A stretch of 64,000 nucleotides of DNA from PALSA-607 sp963737705 (GCA_963737705.1 CAVTTP010000003.1:1-64000), one strand, 5' to 3'. Positions 25,650-33,959 are shown, counted from the stretch's first letter. Translations and numbers: made by a program. The notes: a model not told the origin generated them from the sequence alone.

Positions 25650-26105
25650 ATGAAAGCCCGGATGACTCACCCCGTCATGGTGCTACCAGATGCAATGAGC
25701 GCGCTGCTCGCGCTCAGCAAGGCGGCCCAGTCAGACACGGTCCCGCCCACGATGCACCAGCTGATCCAACTGCGGGTCAGTCAGATCAACGGCTGCAGCG
25801 TGTGCGTCGACATGCACGCCCGAGAACTCAAGAACCTCGGCGAGAAAGACGAGCGAATCTGGGGCATCGGAGCATGGCGAGAATCACCATTCTTCACCGA
25901 TGTCGAACGCGCCGCGCTCGACCTCGCCGAGCATGTAACCCGCCTCGCCGACCGATTCGACGCCGTCCCTGACACGGTCTGGGACACGGCCGCCAACCAT
26001 TACGACGAGAAGGAACTCTCCTCACTACTCCTCTCGATCGCCGCAATCAACGTATGGAACCGACTCAACGCCGCAACCCGGCAACCAGTAGCCGCCGCCT
26101 CATAA
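25650..26105 (+). CDS. Carboxymuconolactone decarboxylase family protein (AhpD-like)
   Basis: 151 residues. The AhpD-like core has the redox motif CSVC followed by DMHARELKNLG, where the Cys pair and the His act in peroxidase/disulfide chemistry. Such proteins may protect against oxidative or thiol stress. I chose the ATG at 25650 because GGAGGA is 5 nt upstream; an ATG 12 nt earlier contains that ribosome-binding site. Divergent from the ECF41-like sigma gene and probably its target. Confidence 0.9.
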   Translation: MKARMTHPVMVLPDAMSALLALSKAAQSDTVPPTMHQLIQLRVSQINGCSVCVDMHARELKNLGEKDERIWGIGAWRESPFFTDVERAALDLAEHVTRLADRFDAVPDTVWDTAANHYDEKELSSLLLSIAAINVWNRLNAATRQPVAAAS

Positions 26106-26125
26106 TCAGTATCGGGTGGCGGCGT

Positions 26126-27564
26126 GTGCGTGGCGTTGGGCCGGACCGATCGATTCGTCGGCTGTGGCTGGCAAGTGCCGGCACGTCCGTGGCCGTGTGG
26201 AGCGCCCAGCTCGCGGTGACGATCCAGGTGCTGCGCGGCCATTCGGTGGCGGTGCTGGCGATCGTTGGTTTGGCCGGGAGCCTGCCTTCGCTGCTGCTGT
26301 TGCCGGTGGCGGGTATCTGCGCCGACCGCTACGACGTACGTCGACTATCCATTGCCACGCTGGCCGCGCAGGGGGTCTGCTTAGCGTTGCTCGCCGCGGT
26401 GATGCAGCGCGGGCTTGTGGAACTCACGATCCTGTACGCATCCCAAGGTGCACTGAGCGCTTTCTGGCCGCCCGCCCGGCAGCAGTGGCTCTACGGCCTA
26501 GTCGCGCCTGAACGCCGCCAGCAAGCGAACTCGGCTATCGGGTCAATTAACGGCATCATGACCTTGGTGGGATCGGCCTTCGGCGGCGTGCTATCTGCCT
26601 GGCACCCAGCCGCCGCCGTCTTCGCAGCGGCGGCGCTCCAACTCGTTACGGTGGCACAGCTTGTCGGGGTGCCGCGATCCCGGACAGGTCGGGCGTTGAG
26701 GGTTGGCGGGGCCAGGCGGCCGCGTCTGGTCGGCGATCTGGTGGATGCGCTACGCGCCGCAAGGGAGTTCCCACTCGCGCGCTCCATCATCTGGATCGGG
26801 ATCGCCTGGGGCTGATCGGGGGTGGATACAACGTCCTATTGGCTGGCCACATCACCAAGGACCTGCACGGCGGTGCCATCACACTTGGCTTGGTCTACGC
26901 CGCCGACGGCTTGAGTGTCGTCGTCGCCACTGCGTTGGCCGCCCGCCTCTCACACAGGCGGCATCTGGGCGTCTACGCGAGCGCGTACGTCGTCCAAGGG
27001 GTGGCCTGGGCCTTGACCTTTGCCGCCAACTCACTCGCGCTCGCCGTGATGGCACTAGTCGTCATGCGGCTAGCGAGTGGGTACGTCATTGCGCTGGACA
27101 CAACGATCCTGCTTGAGACAGTGCCGCCGCGCCTGCGTGGCCGAATCGTGAGCCTGCACATGACGACGTACAGCGCTGTAGCGCGGATTTCGCTCGCCGC
27201 GGTCGGCGCAGCGCTGACCGCTCTGAGCATCAGCACAATCGGGATGGCCGCCGGTGTCGCCTCAGCAGGGTTCGGTGTCGTGTGGTGGCGGCGGTCCGGG
27301 CGTCCGGCACGGACGCTCTACCAAACACACGACGCCGCTCTCGACCCAGGCGATGGACTATCGGAGACCATGACCATCGCGTCATCTGAAGAGATCGACC
27401 AGCTGCACCATCGAGCCGGCGACCGCGCTTTCCGTCCGGCGTCAGATCCGACGCGGCTACTCGCCGATGAGACCGCTTGTTCGACACCGGTCATGAATGG
27501 CAGCAAGAACACCGACGAGTCGCACCGATCTGCCGCCGACACGTCAGCTGAACGCGCTACTTAG
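26126..27564 (+). pseudogene. MFS transporter gene with a frameshift
   Basis: Two open segments in different frames together make one MFS protein of the EntS/MefA-like kind. The first ends with the TGA at 26813-26815 after FPLARSIIWIGIAWG; the second frame continues as LIGGGYNVLLAGHITKD through to 27564. The break is at TGGGGC near 26807-26812: one extra G would restore a continuous W-G-L-I-G-G-G reading. This is either a true one-base deletion in a G run or a sequencing error. Start uncertain: GTG at 26126 is my choice, with no good ribosome-binding site. The C-terminal tail (about 70 residues) is polar and unlike MFS proteins. The end runs into repeat copy R1. Confidence 0.8.
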
Positions 27565-27580
27565 CCGCGTTGACGGTCGT
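27531..27580 (+). repeat. Dispersed repeat, copy R1
   Basis: First of four related copies. Shares TGCCGCCGAC and TCAGCTGAACGCG with copy R2. It covers the end of the frameshifted MFS gene, supplying its last residues (SAERAT) and stop codon. Confidence 0.7.
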
Positions 27581-27635
27581 TCCCTCGCGCACGTGGTGGA
27601 TCATTCGATCATGGCGGTCAAGGTGGGTGGCATGT

Positions 27636-27878
27636 ATGCCCATAGCGGCCTCCACACGAGCGGCGAAGGCTGCGTGCGAGGAGTTGGGCATTGTCAACGG
27701 CGATGTGGACTTCTCCGACTACGTCGTCGATCTGTGCTTCATGACCTATGTGCAGGATGGTCTGGGTGCGTCCGATGCCGCGGGAATGGGGATCCGACCG
27801 GGAATGGTGGGGCGCACGCAGCACCGATTCATCGTCAATCTTGAGGTGCCGCCGACGCGTTCAGCTGAACGCGATTAA
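27636..27878 (+). CDS. Small hypothetical protein (80 residues) in the cassette-like array
   Basis: ATG at 27636 with the purine-rich stretch AAGGTGGGTGG about 6 nt upstream. The product starts MPIAASTRAAKAACEELG and has a central DFSDYVVDLCFMTYVQDGLG stretch; no family is recognised. A longer frame from TTG at 27570 would start inside repeat R1. The last residues (PPTRSAERD) and the stop are encoded by repeat copy R2, so the gene end was probably formed or reshaped by the repeat. It may be a remnant of a larger gene. Confidence 0.45.
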   Translation: MPIAASTRAAKAACEELGIVNGDVDFSDYVVDLCFMTYVQDGLGASDAAGMGIRPGMVGRTQHRFIVNLEVPPTRSAERD

Positions 27879-27900
27879 CTGCCGCAATGACGCACGTTCG
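27847..27900 (+). repeat. Dispersed repeat, copy R2
   Basis: Contains the perfect 18-bp palindrome CGCGTTCAGCTGAACGCG and the block ACTGCCGCAATGACGCACG, which R4 shares almost exactly. It encodes the last residues and stop codon of the 80-residue ORF. The flanking GCACG..CGTGC can also pair. Confidence 0.75.
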
Positions 27901-27938
27901 ATCGTGCCGATGAGCGGATCATGTCCGCGCCAGGCCCC

Positions 27939-27944
27939 TACGCT
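27939..27944 (+). promoter_or_regulatory. -10-like TACGCT before the 147-residue ORF
   Basis: TACGCT ends 6 nt before the ATG at 27951, with no ribosome-binding site. Same spacing as the other leaderless candidates; if right, this small gene has its own promoter. Confidence 0.3.
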
Positions 27945-27950
27945 AGGCCG

Positions 27951-28394
27951 ATGTCGTTCACTCTCTCCGTGCACAGGGTCGTCGACCAGGAACTCTTCGA
28001 CAACATGCCAGCCGATGTCACGTCTACGGAGTTCGACCAGTGGTTCGGTGAGTGTCAACGTCGGACTCTATTCGACGCGCCGGTTGCGGCCGCTGGCGAC
28101 TTCGAAAGCTACTGGCACCGACCCGCCCTCCGTCTTGGTTTGCCTCTAATCGGCAGGATCTATGACAGCGGCCTCCAGGTCAGTGGAACCGAGCTCGGTG
28201 ACTTGGCACAAGAACTCGTGCAACTAGAACAGGACTGGTTGACGGAGATTCCGGACGACGCTTGGCGCGGCGTCATCATCGGCCAACGACAACTCCGTGT
28301 ACCGCTACTCGTGCATATGTTCGATCGAGCTGGCAACGTCGCCCAGGCTGTCCGGATCGCGCAAGTCGTCGACGGCGTCATCGAGATTTCTTAG
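27951..28394 (+). CDS. Hypothetical protein (147 residues) in the cassette-like array
   Basis: Acidic, soluble-looking protein beginning MSFTLSVHRVVDQELFDNMP, with WFGECQRRTLFD and a C-terminal RVPLLVHMFDRAGNVAQAV. No family is recognised. The ATG at 27951 is favoured because TACGCT lies 6 nt upstream; an ATG at 27921 would add ten residues. Base composition is somewhat less GC-rich than the neighbouring core genes. It is flanked by repeat copies R2 and R3 and is on the same strand as all ORFs of this patch. Size and isolation would fit a cargo gene of unknown use. Confidence 0.7.
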   Translation: MSFTLSVHRVVDQELFDNMPADVTSTEFDQWFGECQRRTLFDAPVAAAGDFESYWHRPALRLGLPLIGRIYDSGLQVSGTELGDLAQELVQLEQDWLTEIPDDAWRGVIIGQRQLRVPLLVHMFDRAGNVAQAVRIAQVVDGVIEIS

Positions 28395-28409
28395 GCGGAC
28401 GCACTCAGG

Positions 28410-28460
28410 TGCCGCCGGGCACGTTCGGCTGAACGCGATCATTTGCCGCGAGTACGGTCG
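28410..28460 (+). repeat. Dispersed repeat, copy R3
   Basis: Begins TGCCGCCGGG and continues TTCGGCTGAACGCGATCA and TTTGCCGCG, aligned with R1 and R2 over some 50 bp. It starts 15 bp after the stop of the 147-residue ORF. Confidence 0.7.
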
Positions 28461-28565
28461 TGGCCGGACTGTCGGTGGCGTCGCCGCAACTGATGACGTG
28501 GGCGCACATTCAAATTGCCGACGATAGAGCCACGCGTTGTCGGACCGAACTGGCATTCTGTCGGT

Positions 28566-29000
28566 ATGGAACAGCGGATCAGCCTCGTCACGTTGGGCGT
28601 CTCGGACGTATCGCGAGCCTTCGCGTTTTACCAGCGCCTCGGCTGGCACGGCCAGGAAGTCGAGGAGACGGTCTTCTTTCAAACGGGCGGCATCGCCGTG
28701 GTGCTTTGGCACCAAGACAAACTCGCCGACGACGCGGCCCTCCCTCGGTCGTCTGGTTCGGGCTTCCGCGGAGTCGCCCTGGCCCACAACGTTCGAGAGA
28801 AGGACGACGTCGATGCCGTCATCGCCATGGCGAAGGCAGCAGGTGGCACCGTGACGCGAGCTCCGGCCGATACCTTCTACGGCGGCTACGCAGGCTACTT
28901 CGCCGACCCCGACGGGCACGTGTGGGAAATCGCTTACAACCCTGGCTTCGCCCTCAGCGACGATGGATCACTCACCGTCCCCGATTTCGGCAATCAGTAG
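28566..29000 (+). CDS. VOC/glyoxalase superfamily protein
   Basis: 144 residues with two beta-alpha-beta-beta-beta modules. Typical VOC features are the N-terminal ISLVTLGVSDVSRAFAFYQ, the central FRGVALAHNV and the C-terminal YFADPDGHVWEIAYNP, whose Glu is a usual metal ligand. The first ligand position is not obvious, so the protein may be a binding or resistance protein rather than a lyase. CATTCT lies 6 nt before the ATG, a weak leaderless -10. VOC proteins are frequent cargo of mobile cassettes. It follows repeat R3; a more degenerate repeat-like stretch (GGCACGTTTCGACGAGCGCG, near 29023-29042) follows its stop. Confidence 0.9.
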   Translation: MEQRISLVTLGVSDVSRAFAFYQRLGWHGQEVEETVFFQTGGIAVVLWHQDKLADDAALPRSSGSGFRGVALAHNVREKDDVDAVIAMAKAAGGTVTRAPADTFYGGYAGYFADPDGHVWEIAYNPGFALSDDGSLTVPDFGNQ

Positions 29001-29434
29001 GACCGCGCCGCAACACCGACGCAGCAGGCACGTTTCGACGAGCGCGACTGAAACGGGACCGAAGACGCACTCAAATCCCGCCAGTCGGGTGTGGCAGTCA
29101 GAGACGGTAGCCCGCGAACTCCCGCCAGCCCAGGCGGAAGAGCTGTAGAACCAACCGCCGTAACGACGTGGTCCAAGCCGTCGATGAGTCCGCACCACGC
29201 CGTGCCAAACGCGGCCACGTACACCCGCATCGCCTTAGGCCGTCTGAAGCAAATGTCGGGCCTCGACGGATTCAAGGAAGCGTCCAGCATGCCCTCTGGT
29301 CGCCAGCGTTGAACGCACTGCCGCTGTGACGCACGTTTGGTTGTACCGCGCATGCCCGCTTTGACAACTATGAGCTCACCGTTTGCGTCTCAGGTAGTGA
29401 GGTAAGTCCTGGGCGGTGAGTTAGGGGTATTCGC
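29001..29434 (+). other. Gene-poor stretch between VOC gene and Kelch/CWB2 gene
   Basis: About 430 bp without a convincing gene. It holds a degenerate repeat-like stretch near 29023-29042, an open frame (29091-29312, ending GRQR inside repeat R4) that lacks a ribosome-binding site and family resemblance, repeat copy R4, and TTGACA at 29361-29366, which could be the -35 of the next gene although no matching -10 is clear. Confidence 0.6.
29299..29349 (+). repeat. Dispersed repeat, copy R4
   Basis: CAGCGTTGAACGCACTGCCG followed by CTGTGACGCACGTTTGG; nearly identical to R2 over the ACTGCCGC..TGACGCACGTT block. Last copy of the array. Confidence 0.7.
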
Positions 29435-31354
29435 ATGGGTCGGTTGGGATCGTTGGGTGCCAGCTCGACTCGCCGTTCGGTGTTGCGGTTGGCTGCCGGG
29501 GTCACGGCGTTGGGGTGCCTGGTTTTGGCGGCGCCGGCGGCGCAAAGCCAGCCTGCTGCGCCCGCGTCGTGGATGCAATTGCATCCGGCGTCGTCGCCCA
29601 GTGCGCGGTGGCAAGCCCAAGAAGCTTACGACCCGGCAACTGCGCAGCTGGTCTTATTCAGTGGCGACGTAGGCCCAAGCGTCGGTGGAGACACGTGGAC
29701 GTTTGACGGCGCGACGTGGACGAAGCATGTGACGACGTTGACGCCCCCGGCACGGGACGGTGCTGGCCTTGCGTACGACCCTGCATCGAAGCAGCTGGTG
29801 CTGTTCAAGGGTTTCGAGCCGTCTGGACTGACCGATACCTGGACGTGGAACGGGTCGCAGTGGACCCAGCAGCACCCGGCTGACACGCCGCCGGGCACTC
29901 AAGGCTGTATGGCTACCGATGAAGCGACCGGTCAGCTGATCCTGTTCGGCGGTCAAAGCGACGACACCACGTTCACTCAGTACGGCGGGACGTGGACTTG
30001 GCGAGATGGTGACTGGACGCAACTCACGCCGGGGGCGAGTCCGCCGGCGGGTAAGTGTTACATGACCTATGACGCGGCAGATCATGATCTCGTGTTGCTG
30101 CAGTGGTTCAGCTTCCCAGCTGAAACGTGGACCTATGACGGGACCACGTGGACACGTAAAGCAGATATACCGAGCCAGTCCGACGGGGTGGACTTGTCCA
30201 CGCTGACCTACGACCCGGAGCTGGGCGAAGTCGTCCTCGTCGGCGGCGGCACCAGATCCGGGGCTATCACCCCGACCCCGCTCTGGGCCTGGGATGGCAC
30301 CAAGTGGTCGCAGCTAACGGGAGGCCCGACCCCGCGAGCAGGTGCGAGCGTCGCCTACGACGCCGCGACCCGCCAGCTGGTGGTGTTCGGGGGCGAACCG
30401 GCGTCGCCGACATCGCAAGTGCCGGTGCTATCCGACACGTGGGTGTTGACCCCTGGCGGGACGGCGGCTGTGGCACCGAGTCGGATCGCGGGAGCCGATC
30501 GCGACGCGACCGCGGTCGCGGTGTCGAAGGCCCGGTTTCTATCACCGGGTGCGGCGTCGGTGGCGGTACTCGCCCGCAACGACGTATTCGCGGACGCGCT
30601 CGCCGGCGGTGTACTCGCCGCCGCCAAACAAGGGCCGCTGCTGCTGACCCCGTCATCCATGGTGGATCCAAACACGCAAGCTGAACTGCAACGCGTGTTA
30701 GTCCCAGGGGGCACCGTCGACATCCTCGGCGGGACATCTGCGATCTCCGACTCCGTCGCGTCAGCGATCAGCGCTCTCGGCTACACAGTGGACCGCATCT
30801 TCGGCGCGGATCGGTTCGGCACTGCGACCGCGATCGCCGACGCGCTCGGCGACCCGAGCACCGTATTTGAAGCAAGCGGATCCGACTTCCCCGACGCGCT
30901 ATCCGCGGTACCTGCGGCGATCGCCGCACACGGGGCGATCATGCTCACCAACGGCAGCACGCAGGCACCGGCGACCGCGGCCTATCTGGCCGAACACGCC
31001 ACCACCCGCTACGCGATCGGTGGCCCAGCCGCGTGGGCCGACCCCTCGGCGATCGCGCTGGCCGGGAGCGACCGCTACGCGACAAGCGCCGAAGTCGCCG
31101 AGACTTTCTTCGGCACTACGGCAACAGTGAACCTCGCGAGCGGTGCCACGTTCGCTGACGCGTTGTCCGGCGGGACCTTAGCCGGTGCCGCCACACAACC
31201 CCTACTGCTGGTGCCACCAGCCGGCGCCCTCGCCGAGGCAGACATCGCCTACCTATCCACCAGACACGGCGCCGTCACGAACCTGCGCCTCATCGGCGGC
31301 ACAGCAGCCGTCAGCACGCCGATCGCAAACGCGGCCGCCGCCACATTAGGCTAA
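29435..31354 (+). CDS. Secreted Kelch-like beta-propeller with cell-wall-binding repeats
   Basis: 639 residues. Signal peptide (about 1-42, with SVLRLAAGVTALGCLVLAAP). Residues about 45-345 contain six blade-like units with the pattern YDPAT.QLVLF.G followed by DTWT.DG..WT, as in Kelch/galactose-oxidase propellers. The C-terminal 290 residues form three cell wall binding repeat 2 units (PF04122), for example RIAGADRDATAVAVS, IFGADRFGTATAIAD and ALAGSDRYATSAEVA. The protein is thus likely held on the cell wall and displays a propeller for binding sugars or proteins. ATG start with AGGGG 7 nt upstream. It stands just after the cassette-like patch. Confidence 0.92.
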   Translation: MGRLGSLGASSTRRSVLRLAAGVTALGCLVLAAPAAQSQPAAPASWMQLHPASSPSARWQAQEAYDPATAQLVLFSGDVGPSVGGDTWTFDGATWTKHVTTLTPPARDGAGLAYDPASKQLVLFKGFEPSGLTDTWTWNGSQWTQQHPADTPPGTQGCMATDEATGQLILFGGQSDDTTFTQYGGTWTWRDGDWTQLTPGASPPAGKCYMTYDAADHDLVLLQWFSFPAETWTYDGTTWTRKADIPSQSDGVDLSTLTYDPELGEVVLVGGGTRSGAITPTPLWAWDGTKWSQLTGGPTPRAGASVAYDAATRQLVVFGGEPASPTSQVPVLSDTWVLTPGGTAAVAPSRIAGADRDATAVAVSKARFLSPGAASVAVLARNDVFADALAGGVLAAAKQGPLLLTPSSMVDPNTQAELQRVLVPGGTVDILGGTSAISDSVASAISALGYTVDRIFGADRFGTATAIADALGDPSTVFEASGSDFPDALSAVPAAIAAHGAIMLTNGSTQAPATAAYLAEHATTRYAIGGPAAWADPSAIALAGSDRYATSAEVAETFFGTTATVNLASGATFADALSGGTLAGAATQPLLLVPPAGALAEADIAYLSTRHGAVTNLRLIGGTAAVSTPIANAAAATLG

Positions 31355-31414
31355 CGATTGGCCAGCTGACGTCGGACAAGCGCTCAGGATGAGACTTGCC
31401 CGTCGTGTTGCCGC

Positions 31415-31648
31415 TTAGGCCAATGCGAAGAACTCTCGCGACGACCCATCGGCGTAGGTGATGGTGCAGGCGCCGCATCCGATGGTGGGGTTGGCCGCGA
31501 CCTTGCCGTCCGCGTTCGTGCCATCGTTGAACCACAGCCTGCACCTCGGGAAACTGGCAAGCATGTGCGTTTGCAATTGGCGGAGGTCGGCCCGTTTAGG
31601 CTCGGATTGACTAGCAAGGTAAGCCTCGACTTGATCAGCGACATCCAT
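31415..31648 (-). CDS. DUF1801-like (YdhG family) protein
   Basis: 77 residues: MDVADQVEAYLASQSEPKRA..., then LWFNDGTNADGKVAANPTIG and CGACTITYADGSSREFF. The layout matches the DUF1801/YdhG family, small proteins of unknown function related in fold to frataxin-like domains. The ATG at 31648 is the best start; a longer frame to 31975 runs through the divergent phosphotransferase gene and is not family-like. Convergent with the Kelch/CWB2 gene (60 bp between stops). Confidence 0.78.
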   Translation of the reverse strand: MDVADQVEAYLASQSEPKRADLRQLQTHMLASFPRCRLWFNDGTNADGKVAANPTIGCGACTITYADGSSREFFALA

Positions 31649-31699
31649 CTCGACGTCAGATGCAACAACGATCTTCGCTTGGATCGGAACGGGGACGGC

Positions 31700-32440
31700 G
31701 TGGACGAGATAGAGGTTGTTGTCTCGCATAGCCAGCGCGTGACCTTGCGCGTTGGCGACGTGTTCCTGAAGATCGATGCCGATCAGGCCCGCACCGACGT
31801 TGAGGTACAGGCGATGGGCATCGCACCTGTCCCCACTCCGGAGGTCCTTTGGCGCAAGCCGCCCGTGCTCGCGGTCGCTTGTGTGGCGGGGACAGCGCTC
31901 GGCCACCTCGGCCAACCGTCCCTCGCCACTTCGACGGCGTGGGCGGCGGCCGGCGCCGCCGTGCGAGCGCTGCACGATGCACCCCTGCCGCCATGGCCCG
32001 GCCGAAGCGTCGATGAGCTCGCTTCACAGCTCGCGCGCGGGTGCGAGTGGCTCGTCGCGAACGACGTCCTTCCCGCCGACTTGGTCACACGCAACCGGCG
32101 CCTCGCCGAGACTGCACTGCGGCCGTGGACACCGGTGTTCATTCACGGCGACCTGCAGGTTGACCACGTTTTTGTCGTAGGTGACGAGGTCACCGGCATC
32201 ATCGACTGGTCCGAAGGGGCCCAGGGTGACGCGCTGTTCGACCTTGCCACCCTCACGCTCGGACACCCAGAGCACCTTGACGACGTCATCGCCGGCTACG
32301 GCACCGACGTTGACCGCGACCTCATCCGTGCATGGTGGTCGTTGCGTTGCCTCAGTAACGTCCGATGGCTGTTCGAGCACGGATTCGGGCCGCCCGAGCA
32401 CTATCCCGAGGTCGCAGTGCTGCGTCGGCGCCGGGCGTGA
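31700..32440 (+). CDS. APH-family phosphotransferase
   Basis: 246 residues of the aminoglycoside phosphotransferase/choline kinase-like superfamily. The catalytic loop reads HGDLQVDHVFV, so the usual Asn ligand of the H-G-D-L-xxx-N motif is His, which is seen in some actinobacterial members; the metal motif GIIDWSEGAQGD is present. The N-lobe is short, so it may be a small-molecule kinase rather than a drug-resistance enzyme; no substrate can be assigned. GTG start at 31700, with GGGGAC upstream; the frame is open further upstream. It is divergent from DUF1801 (51 bp between starts) and its 3' end overlaps the CPBP protease gene by 40 bp. Confidence 0.85.
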   Translation: MDEIEVVVSHSQRVTLRVGDVFLKIDADQARTDVEVQAMGIAPVPTPEVLWRKPPVLAVACVAGTALGHLGQPSLATSTAWAAAGAAVRALHDAPLPPWPGRSVDELASQLARGCEWLVANDVLPADLVTRNRRLAETALRPWTPVFIHGDLQVDHVFVVGDEVTGIIDWSEGAQGDALFDLATLTLGHPEHLDDVIAGYGTDVDRDLIRAWWSLRCLSNVRWLFEHGFGPPEHYPEVAVLRRRRA

Positions 32441-33069
32441 AAGAGCGGGGGGAGGAAGCGCAGCATCAGTGCAGCCCACGTTATGTGAGTGACGATGGGA
32501 GCCAGGACGCCGCCGGTGCGGCGGCGTTGGAGCGCAAAGACGGTTCCCATCACTGCAGATGCGACGACGAGGGCGGGGTTGCGTGTCGCGGTCGTGCTTA
32601 ACACGTAACCGGCGGTGGACACCGCGACTGCGCGATCAGGATCGGCTGACGCGTAGACGGTGCCGCGAAAGAAGACCTCTTCGGCGACGGCGTTGGCTAG
32701 TGTCGTCGACAGCACCAGCGGAGCGGAACCTTCATCGGCGTACCTCAGGACGCTGGTTAACGCCTTGTCCATCTGAGGTATTCGGCCAGCGGCCAGTGCG
32801 GCTAGGTAAAACAGTCCGAACATGCCCGAGCCCACGGCCACCGGGCCAAGGAGCAGTTCCCAGGTCGCGTTGCGACGTGCCTGTTCGCTAGCCAGCGGCA
32901 CCGCACCCATCGCGCATCCGCCGGCAAACCAGGTGCCCGCCGTTCCAAGCGTCAGGGCGTAGAACTCACGCGAGCCCGCTTTGCTAGACAGCGATCTACT
33001 AAGAAGCGCGGTGCCGAGTGCAGCGGTCGCGAGAGTCGACAGCTGACGACTCGCCTTTGGACGCCTCAC
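32401..33069 (-). CDS. CPBP-family intramembrane metalloprotease
   Basis: 222 residues with about six hydrophobic segments. Carries the CPBP (Abi) motif EEVFFRG and a C-terminal THITW, which supply the Glu pair, Arg and His of the active site in this family of membrane proteases related to Rce1. Roles range from protein processing to bacteriocin self-immunity; here there is no bacteriocin gene nearby. The start overlaps the stop of the upstream NAD(P)-binding protein gene by 4 bp, so they form an operon. Confidence 0.87.
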   Translation of the reverse strand: MRRPKASRQLSTLATAALGTALLSRSLSSKAGSREFYALTLGTAGTWFAGGCAMGAVPLASEQARRNATWELLLGPVAVGSGMFGLFYLAALAAGRIPQMDKALTSVLRYADEGSAPLVLSTTLANAVAEEVFFRGTVYASADPDRAVAVSTAGYVLSTTATRNPALVVASAVMGTVFALQRRRTGGVLAPIVTHITWAALMLRFLPPLFHARRRRSTATSG

Positions 33070-33959
33070 CTGCCGGCCGCCGCCGCGCGTTCGCCCAATG
33101 CCGCAAGCACAGCTTCGTCGTAGCCCATGGGTTCGAACGGCAGCAGTTCGCGGATCGTGTTGTCATGCACGATGACCTCGTTGGTCATCGAGTCGATAAG
33201 CGCCCGCCCCGTCATGGTGTCGACGTCAGTGACAAGCGACAGCCATCGCGCCGATAGGGCAGGCGACAAGACTGGTACCGGCAAGACAAGAGTGTGGCGG
33301 CCCTCGATGACCGCGACTCGACGCATCATGTCGATGTAGCGCATGACCTCTGGGCCGCCTATCTCAAATGTCCGGCCCAGCGCCTCACGGGAGTCCAACA
33401 CCCCCACGAGGTATCGCACGACGTCAGCGACCGCGATCGGCTGCGTGCGAGTCCGCACCCATTGCGGCGTCACCATTACTGGAAGATGCTCGACGAGCTG
33501 CTGCGTGATCTCCCACGAGATGCCGCCGTGGCCGATGATGATTCCGGCCCGCAGAACCGTGACAGGCACGCCGGCGTCCCGAAGCAACCGCTCGACAGCT
33601 CGGCGACTGCGCAGATGAGCCGACAAATCATCGTCATCGCGGCCCAGCCCACCGAGGTAGATGATCCGCTTGACACCCGCTTCACTGGCAGCGGATCCGA
33701 ACTGGCGAGCGGCATCCGCGTCATCACGTTCGAACGTCGAACTGCCCAACGAGTGCACCAGGTAATAAGCGGCCTTGCATCCGGTCAGCGCCGAACGCAG
33801 TGACGCCGCATCGCTGACGTCGCCGAAGACCGGATCGCCCGCCCCCGCGTACGACGCCGGGTCCCTGGTCATCGCCCGCACGGAATGACCTTCTGCGACT
33901 AACGAGCTGCACAGTCGACCGCCGACGAAACCGGACGCTCCTGCCACCAAAACCTTCAT
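33066..33959 (-). CDS. NAD(P)-binding atypical short-chain dehydrogenase (YbjT-like)
   Basis: 297 residues with an N-terminal Rossmann fold: MKVLVAGASGFVGGRLCSSL shows the GASGFVG dinucleotide motif, followed by DVSDAASLRSALTG. Resembles the NmrA/YbjT group of atypical SDRs, which bind NAD(P) and often lack the Tyr-x3-Lys pair. The middle has RAGIIIGHGGISWEITQQLV. ATG at 33959 gives the normal N-terminus; the frame is open to 34208 but that part is not family-like. First gene of an operon with the CPBP protease. Function not assignable. Confidence 0.88.
   Translation of the reverse strand: MKVLVAGASGFVGGRLCSSLVAEGHSVRAMTRDPASYAGAGDPVFGDVSDAASLRSALTGCKAAYYLVHSLGSSTFERDDADAARQFGSAASEAGVKRIIYLGGLGRDDDDLSAHLRSRRAVERLLRDAGVPVTVLRAGIIIGHGGISWEITQQLVEHLPVMVTPQWVRTRTQPIAVADVVRYLVGVLDSREALGRTFEIGGPEVMRYIDMMRRVAVIEGRHTLVLPVPVLSPALSARWLSLVTDVDTMTGRALIDSMTNEVIVHDNTIRELLPFEPMGYDEAVLAALGERAAAAGR

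Noticed and set aside
29091..29312. 73-codon open frame as a gene
   Set aside because: No ribosome-binding site, no leaderless -10, composition unlike a folded protein, and no family.
27531..29349. Definite integron with attC sites
   Set aside because: The repeats are short, lack clean attC boxes, and no integrase gene is in the window; reported only as cassette-like.
31565..31699. Longer N-terminus of the APH-family protein
   Set aside because: It would overlap the divergent DUF1801 gene; GTG 31700 avoids this and fits the family's N-lobe start.
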